Below are positions 18,014-27,500 of a stretch of DNA of 27,500 nt, one piece after another. The notes under the pieces are model-generated. The model did not search any database, had not been told where the DNA came from, and saw only the letters and a program-made list of their open reading frames with translations. How positions within the stretch are numbered: the stretch's first letter is position 1; every line of letters begins with the position of its first letter. The stretch is from Balamuthia mandrillaris (taxonomy: Eukaryota; Discosea; Longamoebia; Balamuthiidae), in contig JAVKOQ010000421.1 of the NCBI GenBank assembly GCA_031835245.1, positions 1 through 27,500 on the forward strand, in the 5' to 3' direction. Position numbers and translations under genes: made by a program.

Positions 18014-20052
18014 ATGTTACCGTTGTGGGGGTGGGTGATGATAGGCGGCCTATTGTTGTGCAGTTGGTCGATGGTGCGTAACGGAGCAGCCTCGTTGTTG
18101 TTTGTTGGGGCAGGCCTAACCCACCACTTACCCATGCAAGCTGCTCATCAAACATAGGCATGCCAAGTTTTGTCGAGTAGCTGCAGCGGAGGAGGAGCAC
18201 GGCTCTTTAAACCCTAAGAAGAGAGGGGCCAGTAAGGCGTTGTTGGGTGGCCCCCCGCCGCTCCCTCTGTTGGGTAACGTTGGTCTAGTGTTCTCCCATG
18301 GCGGCCCTTCATTCATGCACTGCCTCTTCCACCAAGTGGCACAGGCTTATGGAGGTTTGCAGCAACAACAAAGCTCTCTGAACTAATCCATTGAGAAGAG
18401 CTAATGATGGTATTGGCTGTCCTTTGCTTTGGACGTGGCTAGGCATGTTCTTGGTTTGGTTGGGCGTGAAACCTTTTGTTGTGATTAACGAACCTGAGTT
18501 GGTGAAGCAGATCTTCATGCCAAAGCACTATAAGACCTTCAAGAAAGGCATGTTTTCGGAGATAATGAGGCCTCTACTGGGCGATGGGCTTCTATTGAGC
18601 GAAGGTATCTACTTCTCTCTTCGCTTCTCTCATTCTTTGCTTCGCTCTTCGCTCGTTCTCTGCTTCTCTCGTTCTTTGCTTCGCGTGTGCTATGCTTCAC
18701 TCTTCTCTTCTTGCTTCAATCCCTCTGTTCCTATTTCTCGCTGCCCAACACCCACGTTTCGGTGCAGGCAAACTTTGGCAGGCGCATCACAAGTTGGCCG
18801 CTCCTGCTTTTCAACCAGCTTACTACAGTCGAACATTTGAAGCGCTGGCCCAAAGAATAAATGATGCGTTGGAGGGATGGGAACAAGCCACCACAGAAGG
18901 CGTGGAAGTGAAAGGTACTTCTCCAATTCCTTGTTAGACACAATTCAAAGCTTTCTTATTGCTCTGCTCGTTCGGCATCTGACAGAGCTGAGCCTTGAGT
19001 TTAGCAGGCTAACTTTGGACAACATTGGTATAATGGCATTCGGCGAGCACTTTGGCGCTGTGAGTGAAGAGAAGGGGGACGATGCCATCTTCGAAGAGGT
19101 AGCTGTAATACTGCGAGAAATGCAGCTTCGTTGCATCTTTTTGCAGGTTCCCTTCTGGAGATACTTTCCTTTCACCTGTCTTCCTTCCCAAAGACGCTTT
19201 CAAAAGGCAAACGACAAGATTCATAAGCTCGTGCGACGGCGGCTAAAAAGGAGAAAAGAACAGAGACGGAACCTCAGCCTGTCGAAGAGCGAGAAAGGTG
19301 GTTACCTGTTGGACGCCCTTATAACTGCACAAGAGGAGAACGGTTTCACTGACAAAGAAGTGGAGGATGAGATGATAACCACCATAATGGGTGGCCACGA
19401 GACCACCTCCTCCCTCCTCTCCTTTGCGGCTCATCTTCTGGCAACCCATCCTCATGTCCAAGAAAAAGTACACCAGGAGTTGGTGGATGTAATGGCCCAC
19501 GAGCAGGACACCACAGACCATCACAGCCTCTCTTTTGAAAGTTTGGACAAGCTAAAATATCTCGGCCAAGTCATCAAAGAAGCTCTTCGTCTGTTCCCAA
19601 GGTACGTTTATATTTATTTATAATATCTTGTTCATGAGGCACTCATTTGCATACGCAGTGCGCCAGTGCTGAACAGGGTAGTTTTCACAAAGGAGGGTAT
19701 GACAATTGGTGGCTACAATCTGCCATCAGGAACTCAAGTGTTGGTATGCCCATGGTCTCTGCACCGAAGCCAAGCGCATTGGCCAGAGCCAGACAACTTT
19801 GTGCCAGAGAGATGGGCAGACGATAAGCCCCCGCCGCATCCCTTTGCTTACCTACCTTTCAGCGCAGGCCTACGGCGGTGCTTGGGCGCCTCTTTCGCCA
19901 TGATGGAAGCTAAACTGGTTATTGCAATGCTGGTGGCTCGCTTCGAGCTGCAGCCACCCGATGAAAAAGCAAACGTAATCCCAGAGATGGCTATCACGTT
20001 ACGAGCAAAACATGGGGTGCGTTGTGCTCTTCGGAAGAGGCGAGACAATTAA
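18014..20052 (+). CDS. Cytochrome P450 monooxygenase
   Basis: A haem-thiolate monooxygenase of 530 aa, probably ER-anchored. Exons: 18014-18073, 18141-18354, 18443-18604, 18768-18914, 18986-19601, 19659-20052. The first exon encodes a hydrophobic anchor (MLPLWGWVMIGGLLLCSW). The proline hinge is PPPLPLLGN. The C-helix WQAHHKLAAPAF, I-helix GGHETT (residues 330-335), K-helix EALR (393-396), PERW (449-452) and haem-binding FSAGLRRCLG with Cys474 are all present, so it should be functional. WxxHHKLAAPAF and the general layout recall the CYP4/CYP3-like clans. The I-helix has His where many P450s have Asp (AGxDTT), as GGHETT does in several clans. The first intron (18074-18140) has a weak acceptor, so the start could differ. 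Substrate unknown. Confidence 0.92.
18623..18684 (+). repeat. Two 23-bp copies of a pyrimidine-rich unit in a P450 intron
   Basis: A unit beginning GCTTCTCTC and ending TTGCTTCGC occurs at 18623-18645 and 18662-18684 with one mismatch. It lies in the 163-nt intron 18605-18767, which is longer than most here because of it. Confidence 0.85.
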
Positions 20053-20211
20053 GTGTTGGTGTAACGACAATTGAAGTGGATAAAGATTGCAAAAACAAAT
20101 ACAAAGGGTTTAGGCTTGGTGCAAACAACGTTATTTGGTGTGCAAGGAAGTAAGGGAGCTGTCACAGCAACCTACTTTCACGTTGTTGGAGAGAAAAGAA
20201 AACTATTTGGT

Positions 20212-21524
20212 TTAATCAGACTCATCAGCGCCGCTAAAGGGAAGTAATGGGTCGTATTCCACAGAAGAGTGAGCCTCAGCCTCTTCTTCCTGTTGGGGCT
20301 TGCGCAGGATGGTCAGCACTAGAGGAAGCCTTTCCGAGAGTGTCAACAGCATGAAAGCAAGACAGCAGAGGAAGGCGTTGGCAGCGCTGAGGAAGAAGTT
20401 GAAGTCGGGGTAGAGGGCAGAACCGGCAAGTCCAGTGGGCATGTAGTTGCTATCCCAGATGTAGGCCTCTCTATTGAGGTTGTATCTCTTCATGAAGTGG
20501 CCATAAAAGATGAAGCCAGACACCAACACAGTGCTAAAATGTTTTTGTGTTAAAAGCGTGGGATGGATGCAGTTGATAAAGAAAGGATAAGAAGAGGAAG
20601 AAGAAAAGAAAAGAAAAAGAAAAGGAGGGGTAGGTACCAGGCCATCAAGGCAAAAATGCCGCTAAGTTGGGTGAGCTTGCACTTGTAGCCGTTGGGATAG
20701 ACCTTGGCCAGAGCAAGGACCAAAGCAGCGGTGATGATAATGCTGGCCGAGAGCTGGGAGGAGAGGGCAGCCATACCAGCATACTTGAGGTCCTTGTGGT
20801 AGTAGAGGGTCTTGCGGCCACGAAGGGTGTGGCAGTGACCCTGCTTCCAGCCAAGCACGCAGCGGTGAGGGAATTGGGGCTTGGGAGGCGCCGCAGGAAG
20901 CACCGTTTGGGAGATAATGATGAGGAAGGTGGTTTGATCCTCCTCTGAAGGGACGTCATTCTCTTCGGCGGTGTTGCCGCCACAGTGGGCAAAGTCCTCC
21001 TCATCTTCGGGCTCGGGGTCAGAGGCAGGGGGCAACTCCTCAGGAGGAGGCAAGAGGTCGACCGGGGGAAGAGGCTCCTCTATGATCCATCCCTCCAAGA
21101 AAGGTGTGTCCTCCCCTTCCATTTGTTGTTGTTGCTCTGTTGTTTCTTGCTCCTCCTCCACTTGAAGAATGGAACGTCCAAGATGTCCTCCCAAGTGGTG
21201 ATAGCTGTGGTGGCCGTGGTGATAGCCATGGTGACCGTGATGGTGGCCAGGGGAGGAGGGAGAGACAGAGGAGGGGGAGGAGGAAGAGGGTTGAACGTCC
21301 GCAAAGGTAGCGATGCTCCAGCCTTGGTTGGCAGAGAACAGTCCTATTACGGAGAACGCCAAGGCGAAGGCCAGGATGAAGACGGCGCACAAGGGCAACA
21401 CGTGCACATAGGAGTGGCTATATTGCCCCCCCTGTTGTGGAAAGAGGTTCTGTTGCTCCTCCTCCGCCTCATACAAGTCCTTCTGCTTTTTTACCTGCAA
21501 CTCCAGCTTACTCACATTCACCAT
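20212..21524 (-). CDS. Uncharacterised four-helix membrane protein with a histidine-rich loop
   Basis: Two exons on the minus strand, 21524-20638 and 20533-20212, give 402 aa. I do not recognise the family. Residues 1-40 are charged and cytosolic-looking. TM1 is at about 41-63 (LPLCAVFILAFALAFSVIGL). The loop after it has about a dozen His within residues 93-114 (GHHHGHHGYHHGHH and onward), then a long Glu/Pro-rich acidic stretch. TM2 (SASIIITAALVLALAKVYP), TM3 (LSGIFALMACTVLVSGFIFY, spanning the splice) and TM4 (ANAFLCCLAFMLLTL) follow, with a short cytosolic acidic tail. Spacing resembles tetraspan (claudin/PMP22-like) topology, but W-GLW-C-C motifs are absent. The His and Glu clusters suggest metal or pH sensing; this is inference. 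It is tail to tail with the P450 gene. Confidence 0.8.
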
Positions 21525-21846
21525 TTTTTTTCTCTCTTTACCCAAAAATAAAAAATTTACAAAAAAAAATGTACAAAGTAGTCACTCAAGTCTCTCTTCC
21601 TCCTTTTGTTTCTTTGCTGCTTGTTCTTCTTCTTCTTTGGCTGTCTCTCTTCGCTTAGGGGGAGGGAATAAAAGGGGGGTGGTTGTCTGGCTTGGCAATT
21701 TGGCGAAACATGGATGACGTAATACGGAACAAAACCCTCGACTCGGGGGATAGCCAGCCAATGGGGTTTTTATAGTCATTTATAGGAAATGAATTATGCC
21801 GACCAGGAAAATAACTCGATTCTCCTCTTCTCTCTCTCTCCTTCGT
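21525..21846. promoter_or_regulatory. Promoter region of the four-helix protein with TGACGTAA and CCAAT motifs
   Basis: The 322-bp gap to the ATPase stop codon contains TGACGTAA at 21715-21722 and CCAAT at 21758-21762. TGACGTAA is a bZIP (CREB/ATF)-type half-palindrome. No gene is seen here. The motif assignment is by consensus only. Confidence 0.4.
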
Positions 21847-24669
21847 TCATTCTCTCTGCTTCTGGTGGTGGTCATCATCGACCAACGCCATGTTTATCTC
21901 CGCATCGGGAATTTGGCTCACTTGCAGCGTGCGCAGCCGGTTGAGAGCCGCCGCTATTTCAAAGGTTCTAGGCCTACTGTAGTTCCCCATCCGCCTCCTC
22001 ATGTCCAAAACATCCAATCCATCCGCAGAGTCAAATGCACGCGCCAATCCCTCCACCAATTCTTTCAGGGTGGCCCATGACGCAGCAGGCGAAGAAGAGG
22101 TTGTTGGTGTTGAGTTACGTTGATAGTAAAAGTTGCGAAGAGCATCGGCGATGGCTCTGGTTTGGCTCTTCTCCACGATTTGTTCCACGGCGGAGAGGTC
22201 GAGCTCCACCTCCCCAAAGAGGATGGTAGAGAGTGAGGCCACTTTTACTTTGTCTTGCCCTCCTTTCAATGCCTCTCCTATGCTGCTTAAAATGGGCGCT
22301 CGCGCGGTTATACTTCCAAAATGCAATCCTTTGTTTTGTTTGATAAGTTTGGGTGTGGGGACATATAAGATAGAAACAAGAGATAGAAAGTGCACCTCCT
22401 TCTTCTTCTCTGTTTGTTCGAATGGTGGCTGCTATTTCTTTGGCTCTGGCTGTGGCATCAATTGGCACATATGATTCCATCATAATAACATTATCCGCCA
22501 CGTCAAAGTAATCTTTGTGTGGAATCAAACAGGTGCATGTTATAGTAGGTATATGAAGCAAAAGAACGGGAAGGTTGAAAAGGTACCTCCTGAGCCGCCA
22601 ATTACTAATACGCTTGATACTCCATAGTCTTCATACAACGATCGAATCTTGGGATAGAAGAATGAGAACAAAGAGAGAGAGAGAGAGAGAGGTAGAGAGA
22701 GAGAGAGGTAGAGAGAGAGAGAGAGAGAGAGAGGAAACCTTGTAGATGAAAGGCGTAATGGGTTCTTTCTCTTTAGAGACCAGCATTTGCATACGGTGAT
22801 CACGTATCATGAAGTTGGTGGCGGAACTGTCTTCATCCACAAGCAACACTTTTGCTCCAACCTTATTACATTTGGATAAATAATTACTCAATAGAATATA
22901 GGAAACAGAAACGAAAACCTTACCTCTAATGCTTCCATGATGTTAGCAGCTTGAGATGTGCTTCCGCTGGCGTCTTTGCTGCAAAAGGCCTCGGTGGATT
23001 TTCCACCTGGCAGATTGTTGATAAAAGGAGAGATGTCGACCTTCTCTATGTTTCTGCCATCTTCTGACCTTATTTTGACGCTGCTCTCTACACTTGCAAC
23101 TAGTTCCCGCCCATCCCCAACAATGTGATTATAAACTCCTACTTCAAGTGCATTCAACAGAGTTGTTTTACTATATTGTTACGGGACAAAAAGTATGGCG
23201 TTAACAAAAGAAGAAAAAGAAAGGAAAGAGAAAGGAATGAATGAAGCGGACCCATGAAAGCCTCCGCCAACAATGAGAGTGATACCCTTTGGAATGCCCA
23301 TTCCTATAACTTTGCCTGCGTTTGGAAGCGTCAAAGTTCTTTCTAGAGATGCTGGGGATTTGAAAGCTACAGGCGAATCCTAGAGAAGGAATCGGAAGAG
23401 AAGAGAAATAGAGAAAAATTAGCAACTATTAAAACAAAGTTATCTTGTTCAAAAAATTAAATGCCTATCAACCGAGTACCTGAGAAGACATGGGAAGGTC
23501 AGAAGCACCAGAAGCTCGAGGCAGGATGGCTCCGTTTCGAACGAAGCAGATCAATCCTTCTTTGTCCAACATGTTACGCAGCGCATCTTGATCCTCCACA
23601 CATAACACGTGCTCCTGCAGAGCCTTGGCATCCATCTTATCGTAGAACAGGGTGTTGCGTACGATGGAAGGCACCTTTTCGCAGAGTATGGTAGCTGCCC
23701 ATTCCCCTAAAACCGACCTTCCCCGTGCTGTTATTTGAGTCAGTAAATGCTGTCTCTCTCTCTCTCTTCTCTCTCTCTCTCTTCTCTCTCTCTCTGTCTC
23801 CCTCCTTTGTGTGTGATTTTGTAATGATAAGTACCAGGGAGAGCGACGTTGAATCTGGCCTCGATGCCAAAGTCAGAAATGATGACAGAGGTACGTTGCA
23901 GTACGTGTTGGCTGGGTTTATCGATGGTTACCTCCCCTCCTTTGGGGCTGCCCCATCCTGCACCTTCCGTTCTTACATCCAGGTTATGCTGTCGCACATA
24001 GTTGTAGAAACAGCGAGTCAACCAATCCGCTGTTGCTGTTGCTCTAAAGTTGTTTATCAGGGAGAGATCTTGAAGACGAAGAACAAGAAGCAGAAGAGAA
24101 TGAACCTGATAGGAGAGGAGTAATGGTCGAGAGGAAACTTGGCTTGTTGATGGGAGACGCGAACCCTAAAGTTTGAAGGTGGCGCGAAAGGATCTGACTG
24201 TTTCAATTGTGAGTTACAATCTGGTACCAACGGAGTGGCAGTGAGAGTGAAGAACAACAAACTTGAGTGTGGTCCACAAATAGAGTGAAAAACGAAAAGT
24301 CGTAAGAGCCTTCAACGCTACGGTAGGCAGCATAACCACTACCATCGATCCGTCGCAGTGCGTTCTGCAAGTCTCTATCATTTCCTTTTGTGTTGTCATT
24401 TTTAGCTTTTTACCTCAGTCCTCCAGTTCTCTTCCAGTTCAAGGCTCGAACATACCATTTGATCGCTGCCCGCCAGAAGCTGAAGGACTACTTGGAGAAG
24501 CAGGAGAGGGTTCATATTCACTCTCTTCCATGGAGGCGGGACGACCACGTTTGTTCTTGGAGCCATACTTTTCTTTGTAGTAGCTCCCTCTTCCACCTCC
24601 ACCCCCTCCGCCACGACCTCTCCCTCCTGTTCCACCGCCATGATAGGTTCTTCCTCTACCTCCTTCCAT
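21847..24669 (-). CDS. ABC-class ATPase of the COG3044/PF09818 family with an RG-rich N-terminus
   Basis: Eleven exons on the minus strand: 24669-24456, 24384-24263, 24197-24106, 24043-23835, 23727-23480, 23379-23252, 23170-22924, 22861-22739, 22647-22587, 22512-22396, 22328-21847; 680 aa, all in phase. The family is mainly bacterial; the trypanosome member MRB1590 is an RNA-editing accessory ATPase. The N-terminus is Gly/Arg-rich (GGRGRTYHGGGTGGRGRG), typical of RNA-binding tails. Family blocks follow: ALRRIDGSGYAAYRSVEGSY, FTLFVDHTQSDPFAAPS, GGGFHGKTTLLNALEVGVYN (P-loop, K339), VGAKVLLVDEDSSATNFMIRD (Walker B, D429/E430), SVLVIGGSGDYFDVADNV, and the C-terminal VEQIVEKSQTRAIADAL...RPRTFEIAAALNRLRTL. 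Catalytic residues are intact. An upstream Gly-rich exon (24800-24779) could replace the start; see findings. Nuclear, cytosolic or mitochondrial location cannot be told. Confidence 0.92.
22674..22732 (-). repeat. (CT)n microsatellite in ATPase intron 8 (GA on the plus strand)
   Basis: Plus-strand GAGAGA runs separated by GGTAGA; on the sense (minus) strand it is a pyrimidine tract in the intron 22738-22648 upstream of the acceptor. Confidence 0.9.
23751..23806 (+). repeat. (CT)n microsatellite in ATPase intron 4, opposite orientation
   Basis: CTCTCT runs interrupted by TTCT on the plus strand, within the intron 23834-23728 of a minus-strand gene. On the sense strand it is therefore GA-rich, unlike the other large intronic repeats in the window. 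Confidence 0.9.
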
Positions 24670-24675
24670 TGTTCA

Positions 24676-24707
<32 letters not shown>

Positions 24708-25163
24708 GAACAAGATTAACATAAAATAGATTAACACGCACAGTACTCACAAAAAGGGGGAGAGCATAGAGAGCGTACGTCCTCCACCACCTCCGTACAT
24801 GATTGTTTGTGGAGCTAAACCCAAGAGTCCTGTTCGTTGTGTTGGATGGGATAATGGAGCTGGTCCAATGAGCCCGAGTGACGGAGTGCAGGTTCGTAAG
24901 CGTGGTGCCAGTGGTCGAAGAGCGACAGAGCTTGTGGACCTCGTGCGTGCTGCACCCTGCAAGACAGACCTGTTCATGCAAAAACAACAGCCCTACTGGC
25001 GAGTTTGTTTTTTGTGTCCCTCCAAATCGCAATTTATTGGCTGACGTCATTTGTCCATAGATAAACAGCCTGGTAGTGCTGACGTAATCCCAATAGTTGG
25101 GAACACAAACAGTACCCAAAGCCTACAAAAAACTGTCCAATAACATTGTTTCTTCTTTGCTAT
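24670..25163. promoter_or_regulatory. Promoter region of the ATPase gene with CRE-like and CCAAT motifs
   Basis: This 494-bp gap runs from the ATPase start to the SIR2 stop. A GA run and a G9-10 run lie at about 24679-24708. A perfect palindromic TGACGTCA is at 25042-25049, directly next to an inverted CCAAT (ATTGG, 25036-25040). TGACGTAA is at 25080-25087. A candidate extra 5' exon lies at 24800-24779. Other open frames on both strands look non-coding. Confidence 0.5.
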
Positions 25164-26626
25164 TTATTCCTTGCTGGATGCTGTAGCCCCCTCCAACCAG
25201 TGATGAATGCGCTGAATGGTCTGCAGTCCGCCTGCCTTGATGCCAATGAACCGGTCGAGACGCTCGTTGGGCAAGAACCCCGAGCCAATATGATCCATGT
25301 TCACACGGATGAGAGTGCAAGCGCCGTGTGGCAGCGAAGCCATCCATTGTTCACTACTCCATCTTACTGTTGGTACCTATCAAATAGGGAAGGAAAAAAA
25401 AAAAAAAGAGAGGAATAAGCCAAACCACCAAAAGCAGAGATCATGGAGAGGAGAAATGTACATTTTTTCCAGCCCCTATTTCGAGGAGGACCAGTGAGGC
25501 GTCAGGGTGTTGGTCGAGGTAGGTGCGGATGGCCTCAGACCATGCGTCCCAGTATTCTGTTTGAGGATCATCCTCCACCCATTTACCGTCCCCAAACATC
25601 AATACCCTGTAAAGCAAACAAATTAATGATAAAAGTAACGAGAAACGATAATAATAAGGGAAACAAGGTTGTACCCCGGTCGGGCCAAAGCACCACAATT
25701 CCTGCAGCGAGGATGATTGCTTGCAAAGCTTGCCTCGTGGTGAGGCCGGGAGGGAGAAGTCTCACCAACATCAGCATCGCCGTCCCGTGTTAGTGTGACG
25801 GTGGCCGGTGCACGCATTGTGGTCTCGTCGACATGTATCCTGAAGCCTGGTGGAGCTTTCCATAAATCTCTAGTGCATAGATTCTTGCATTGCCACACCT
25901 CAGTATTTCTGCGTTGTTTTGTTTAAATTGTTGTTTTTCGTTTTAAAGATGGTTGAAGAGCAAAGACGAATTATCAGAACATAACCAAAAATATACCAGA
26001 ACAGAAAACTTAGAAGCGAAGAAGGTACCCATGAATTTGGATGACCTCATGGTAAGCAAAGCCAGCTTTCAAGCTGTGAGCATCCACGTTGGAAGTGAAG
26101 AAATAAAAGGGACCAGGAAGCGGCATGATGTCTTGTGATAATTCTTTAGCAAGCTCACTGGTGCGAAGGCCTATGTTCAGCTTTTCCAAACTTTTCACCA
26201 AAGCGTCTTCCTCTGTTTCTACATTCTCTTTAAGGTTATCGTTCTTGTTCTCCTCGTTTACTTTCTCCTTCTCCTTTTCCGCCTTTACTTCGTTTTTCTC
26301 TTCTATAACTTCCTTTTGCTTCAGCCCATTCTCTTCTCTTTCGCTCTGTTGTAGCTTTCTCTTTCGCAAAACGTTTTGCAAGCGAGGATGGATGATCAAG
26401 TTGTGGCCTTCTCTTTCAATGATGTTCTCTTGCAATTGTCTTAAATCCTGAGTCAGCTGTGGTTTTGCTGCCTCCGAGAAGTACTTCTCCTTCCATTGGT
26501 ACAGCAGGTGATAGCCTTCATGCGGTTCCGTATCCCTATAATCGTTGAAGCACTTGCCCCAAAACCCAAAAAACAGTTCGGGATCGTCCTTCAACCTTTT
26601 GCGCCAACCAACAAGAGATGAGCAGC

Positions 26627-26673
<47 letters not shown>

Positions 26674-27052
26674 GAATCGAATAGAGACAGAAGCAAGAAG
26701 ATGCCAGGCTACCAGCAAGGGTTACATAGATCAGCATAAGTTAAACGTTGCGTGTTGTAGGCTTCCACATTAGCAATATCTCTGTACTGCAAAGAAAAAG
26801 GGGTTATGGATGTAGACAAAAAGAAGAAGTGTGAGACAGTAATCGGCGTACCACTGGCAAGCCAGAATCAGCAGACATTCCTGCTCCAGTGAGCACCAAC
26901 ACTAAAAGTGAATATGGTTAGATAGTTGCAATGGATGAATACCCTAAGAGAGAGCAAGAGAGAGGCGCACTGATGTCGGCGGAGCGGATGACTTCCGCAG
27001 CACGCTGGCACTTGGCGTCAAAGTCCTCAGGTAGGTTAGTGAAGCTTGCCAT
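25164..27052 (-). CDS. SIR2-family (sirtuin-like) NAD-dependent deacylase
   Basis: Seven exons on the minus strand: 27052-26971, 26901-26852, 26786-26713, 26595-26029, 25908-25675, 25606-25462, 25376-25164; 454 aa, all in phase. Sirtuins use NAD to remove acyl groups from lysine, or transfer ADP-ribose. The NAD motif is LTGAGMSADSGLPVYRD (residues 31-47). TSNVD (236-240) replaces the usual TQNID, and the catalytic His is H257 in IQIHG. Candidate zinc ligands are C265/C269 and C326/C329; the first pair has x3 spacing instead of x2. FGD and LEIGAGKNVPTVRWSSEQW follow. The overall sequence resembles a bacterial/protist group of SIR2 proteins more than human SIRT1-7. A strongly charged, low-complexity stretch of about 70-80 residues interrupts the domain before TSNVD. 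The acceptor for exon 4 lies about 30 nt after the CT tract. Confidence 0.9.
26631..26670 (-). repeat. (CT)n microsatellite in SIR2 intron 3 (GA on the plus strand)
   Basis: A near-perfect GA repeat of about 19 units on the plus strand. It reads as CT on the sense strand, in the intron 26712-26596. Confidence 0.9.
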
Positions 27053-27466
27053 TTGGTTCACTCCGTGATAAAGTAGTACTGGTTATCGATGCTTTCGTGG
27101 TTTTACTTATAAGTTGGGAGGGGAGGGTTCACCGAAGCAAGAAGATCAACGAACAGCCGAGAGATTTAAAATAAAATAGAGATAATAGGCTAGGCTAGGC
27201 CACCCTTTCGCCACCACAGCGCGTGACAAGCATCACTTCCACAAATAGGAGTTTTCTTCGTGAAATAGAAATCCTTGACAACGGTTTTTTGGTTTTGTTG
27301 CTTTCCTTCGTTTTTCTTCCTCTCGCATTTGAGGGTGGCAACTTGGCCGAAGGAAGGCCGATAGGAGAGAGGACGTGAGAGTAGCTATTACCAGGTCGTC
27401 CCGAGGGTCAACAAAAAAAAAAAAAGAGAAGAAGAAACACGCGCAGCGCAACACAACAACTTTGCT
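27053..27466. other. Intergenic region upstream of the SIR2 gene, no gene seen
   Basis: This 414-bp region is the likely shared promoter of the SIR2 gene (minus) and a possible plus-strand gene starting at 27467. It contains GGCTAGGCTAGGC at about 27188, a T-rich tract and an A12-13 run near 27413. I see no RNA gene or conserved frame. Confidence 0.5.
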
Positions 27467-27500
27467 ATGGGTACGTTTTCAAACCTCTATCGGATCTTCA
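27467..27500 (+). CDS. Possible start of a further gene with a micro-exon
   Basis: ATGG at 27467-27470 is followed directly by GTACGT, a strong donor. This would be a 4-nt first coding exon like those of the RPC9 and tropomodulin-like genes here. Read without splicing it gives MGTFSNLYRIF to the window end. The rest is outside the window, so identity is unknown. Confidence 0.3.
   Translation, partial: MGTFSNLYRIF

Noticed and set aside
20550-21545. Earlier start of the four-helix protein at 21545
   Set aside because: The codon there is TTG, not ATG; the first ATG in frame is at 21524.
24799-25044. 81-residue plus-strand frame (MIVCGAKPKSP...)
   Set aside because: No recognisable domain and opposite the ATPase promoter; probably chance.
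24673-25119. 148-residue minus-strand frame upstream of the ATPase
   Set aside because: Ends in CT-repeat translation, has no domain, and overlaps the promoter motifs.

Overview
This window is nuclear DNA from a gene-dense unicellular eukaryote. Most genes have several short GT-AG introns (about 65-115 nt, a few longer) rich in pyrimidines and (CT)n runs. Intergenic gaps are 80-850 bp and neighbours often face each other head to head or tail to tail. There are no operons, CRISPR arrays, viral copies or recognisable transposons. The mix (a PAK kinase with PH and CRIB domains, a SHAQKYF-type MYB factor, a tropomodulin-like protein, a fungal-type mitochondrial L20/mL58 protein, a eukaryotic COG3044 ATPase) fits a free-living amoeba or related protist. 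I cannot name the species.

Layout. <1-3094 (+): PAK/Cla4-like kinase, 5' end outside the window. 3331-3624 (+): 97-aa cysteine-rich protein made of two 44-residue units with identical cysteine spacing. 3707-4511 (-): RNA polymerase III subunit RPC9. 4756-5517 (+): ribosomal protein uL13 (RPL13A). 6359-9620 (+): SHAQKYF MYB transcription factor. 9731-11609 (-): unrecognised 492-aa protein with hydrophobic segments. 11785-12805 (+): dolichyldiphosphatase. 13146-14180 (+): IMP3 of the U3 snoRNP. 14410-15468 (+): tropomodulin-like protein. 15601-16482 (+): mitochondrial ribosomal protein of the L20/mL58 family. 16653-16725 (-): tRNA-Ala(AGC). 16841-17878 (+): histidine phosphatase. 18014-20052 (+): cytochrome P450. 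20212-21524 (-): four-helix membrane protein with a His-rich loop. 21847-24669 (-): COG3044/PF09818 ABC-class ATPase. 25164-27052 (-): SIR2-family protein. 27467 (+): possible start of another gene.

Gene models were built by hand by joining exons in phase. For every complete spliced model the exon lengths sum to a whole number of codons. Several genes share a translation theme (Pol III subunit, uL13, IMP3, tRNA-Ala, mitochondrial L20), but each has its own promoter region and I see no sign of shared control. The most unusual items are the duplicated cysteine-rich protein, the eukaryotic RG-tagged COG3044 ATPase, start-codon micro-exons, and a tRNA-like element that lacks the anticodon arm.
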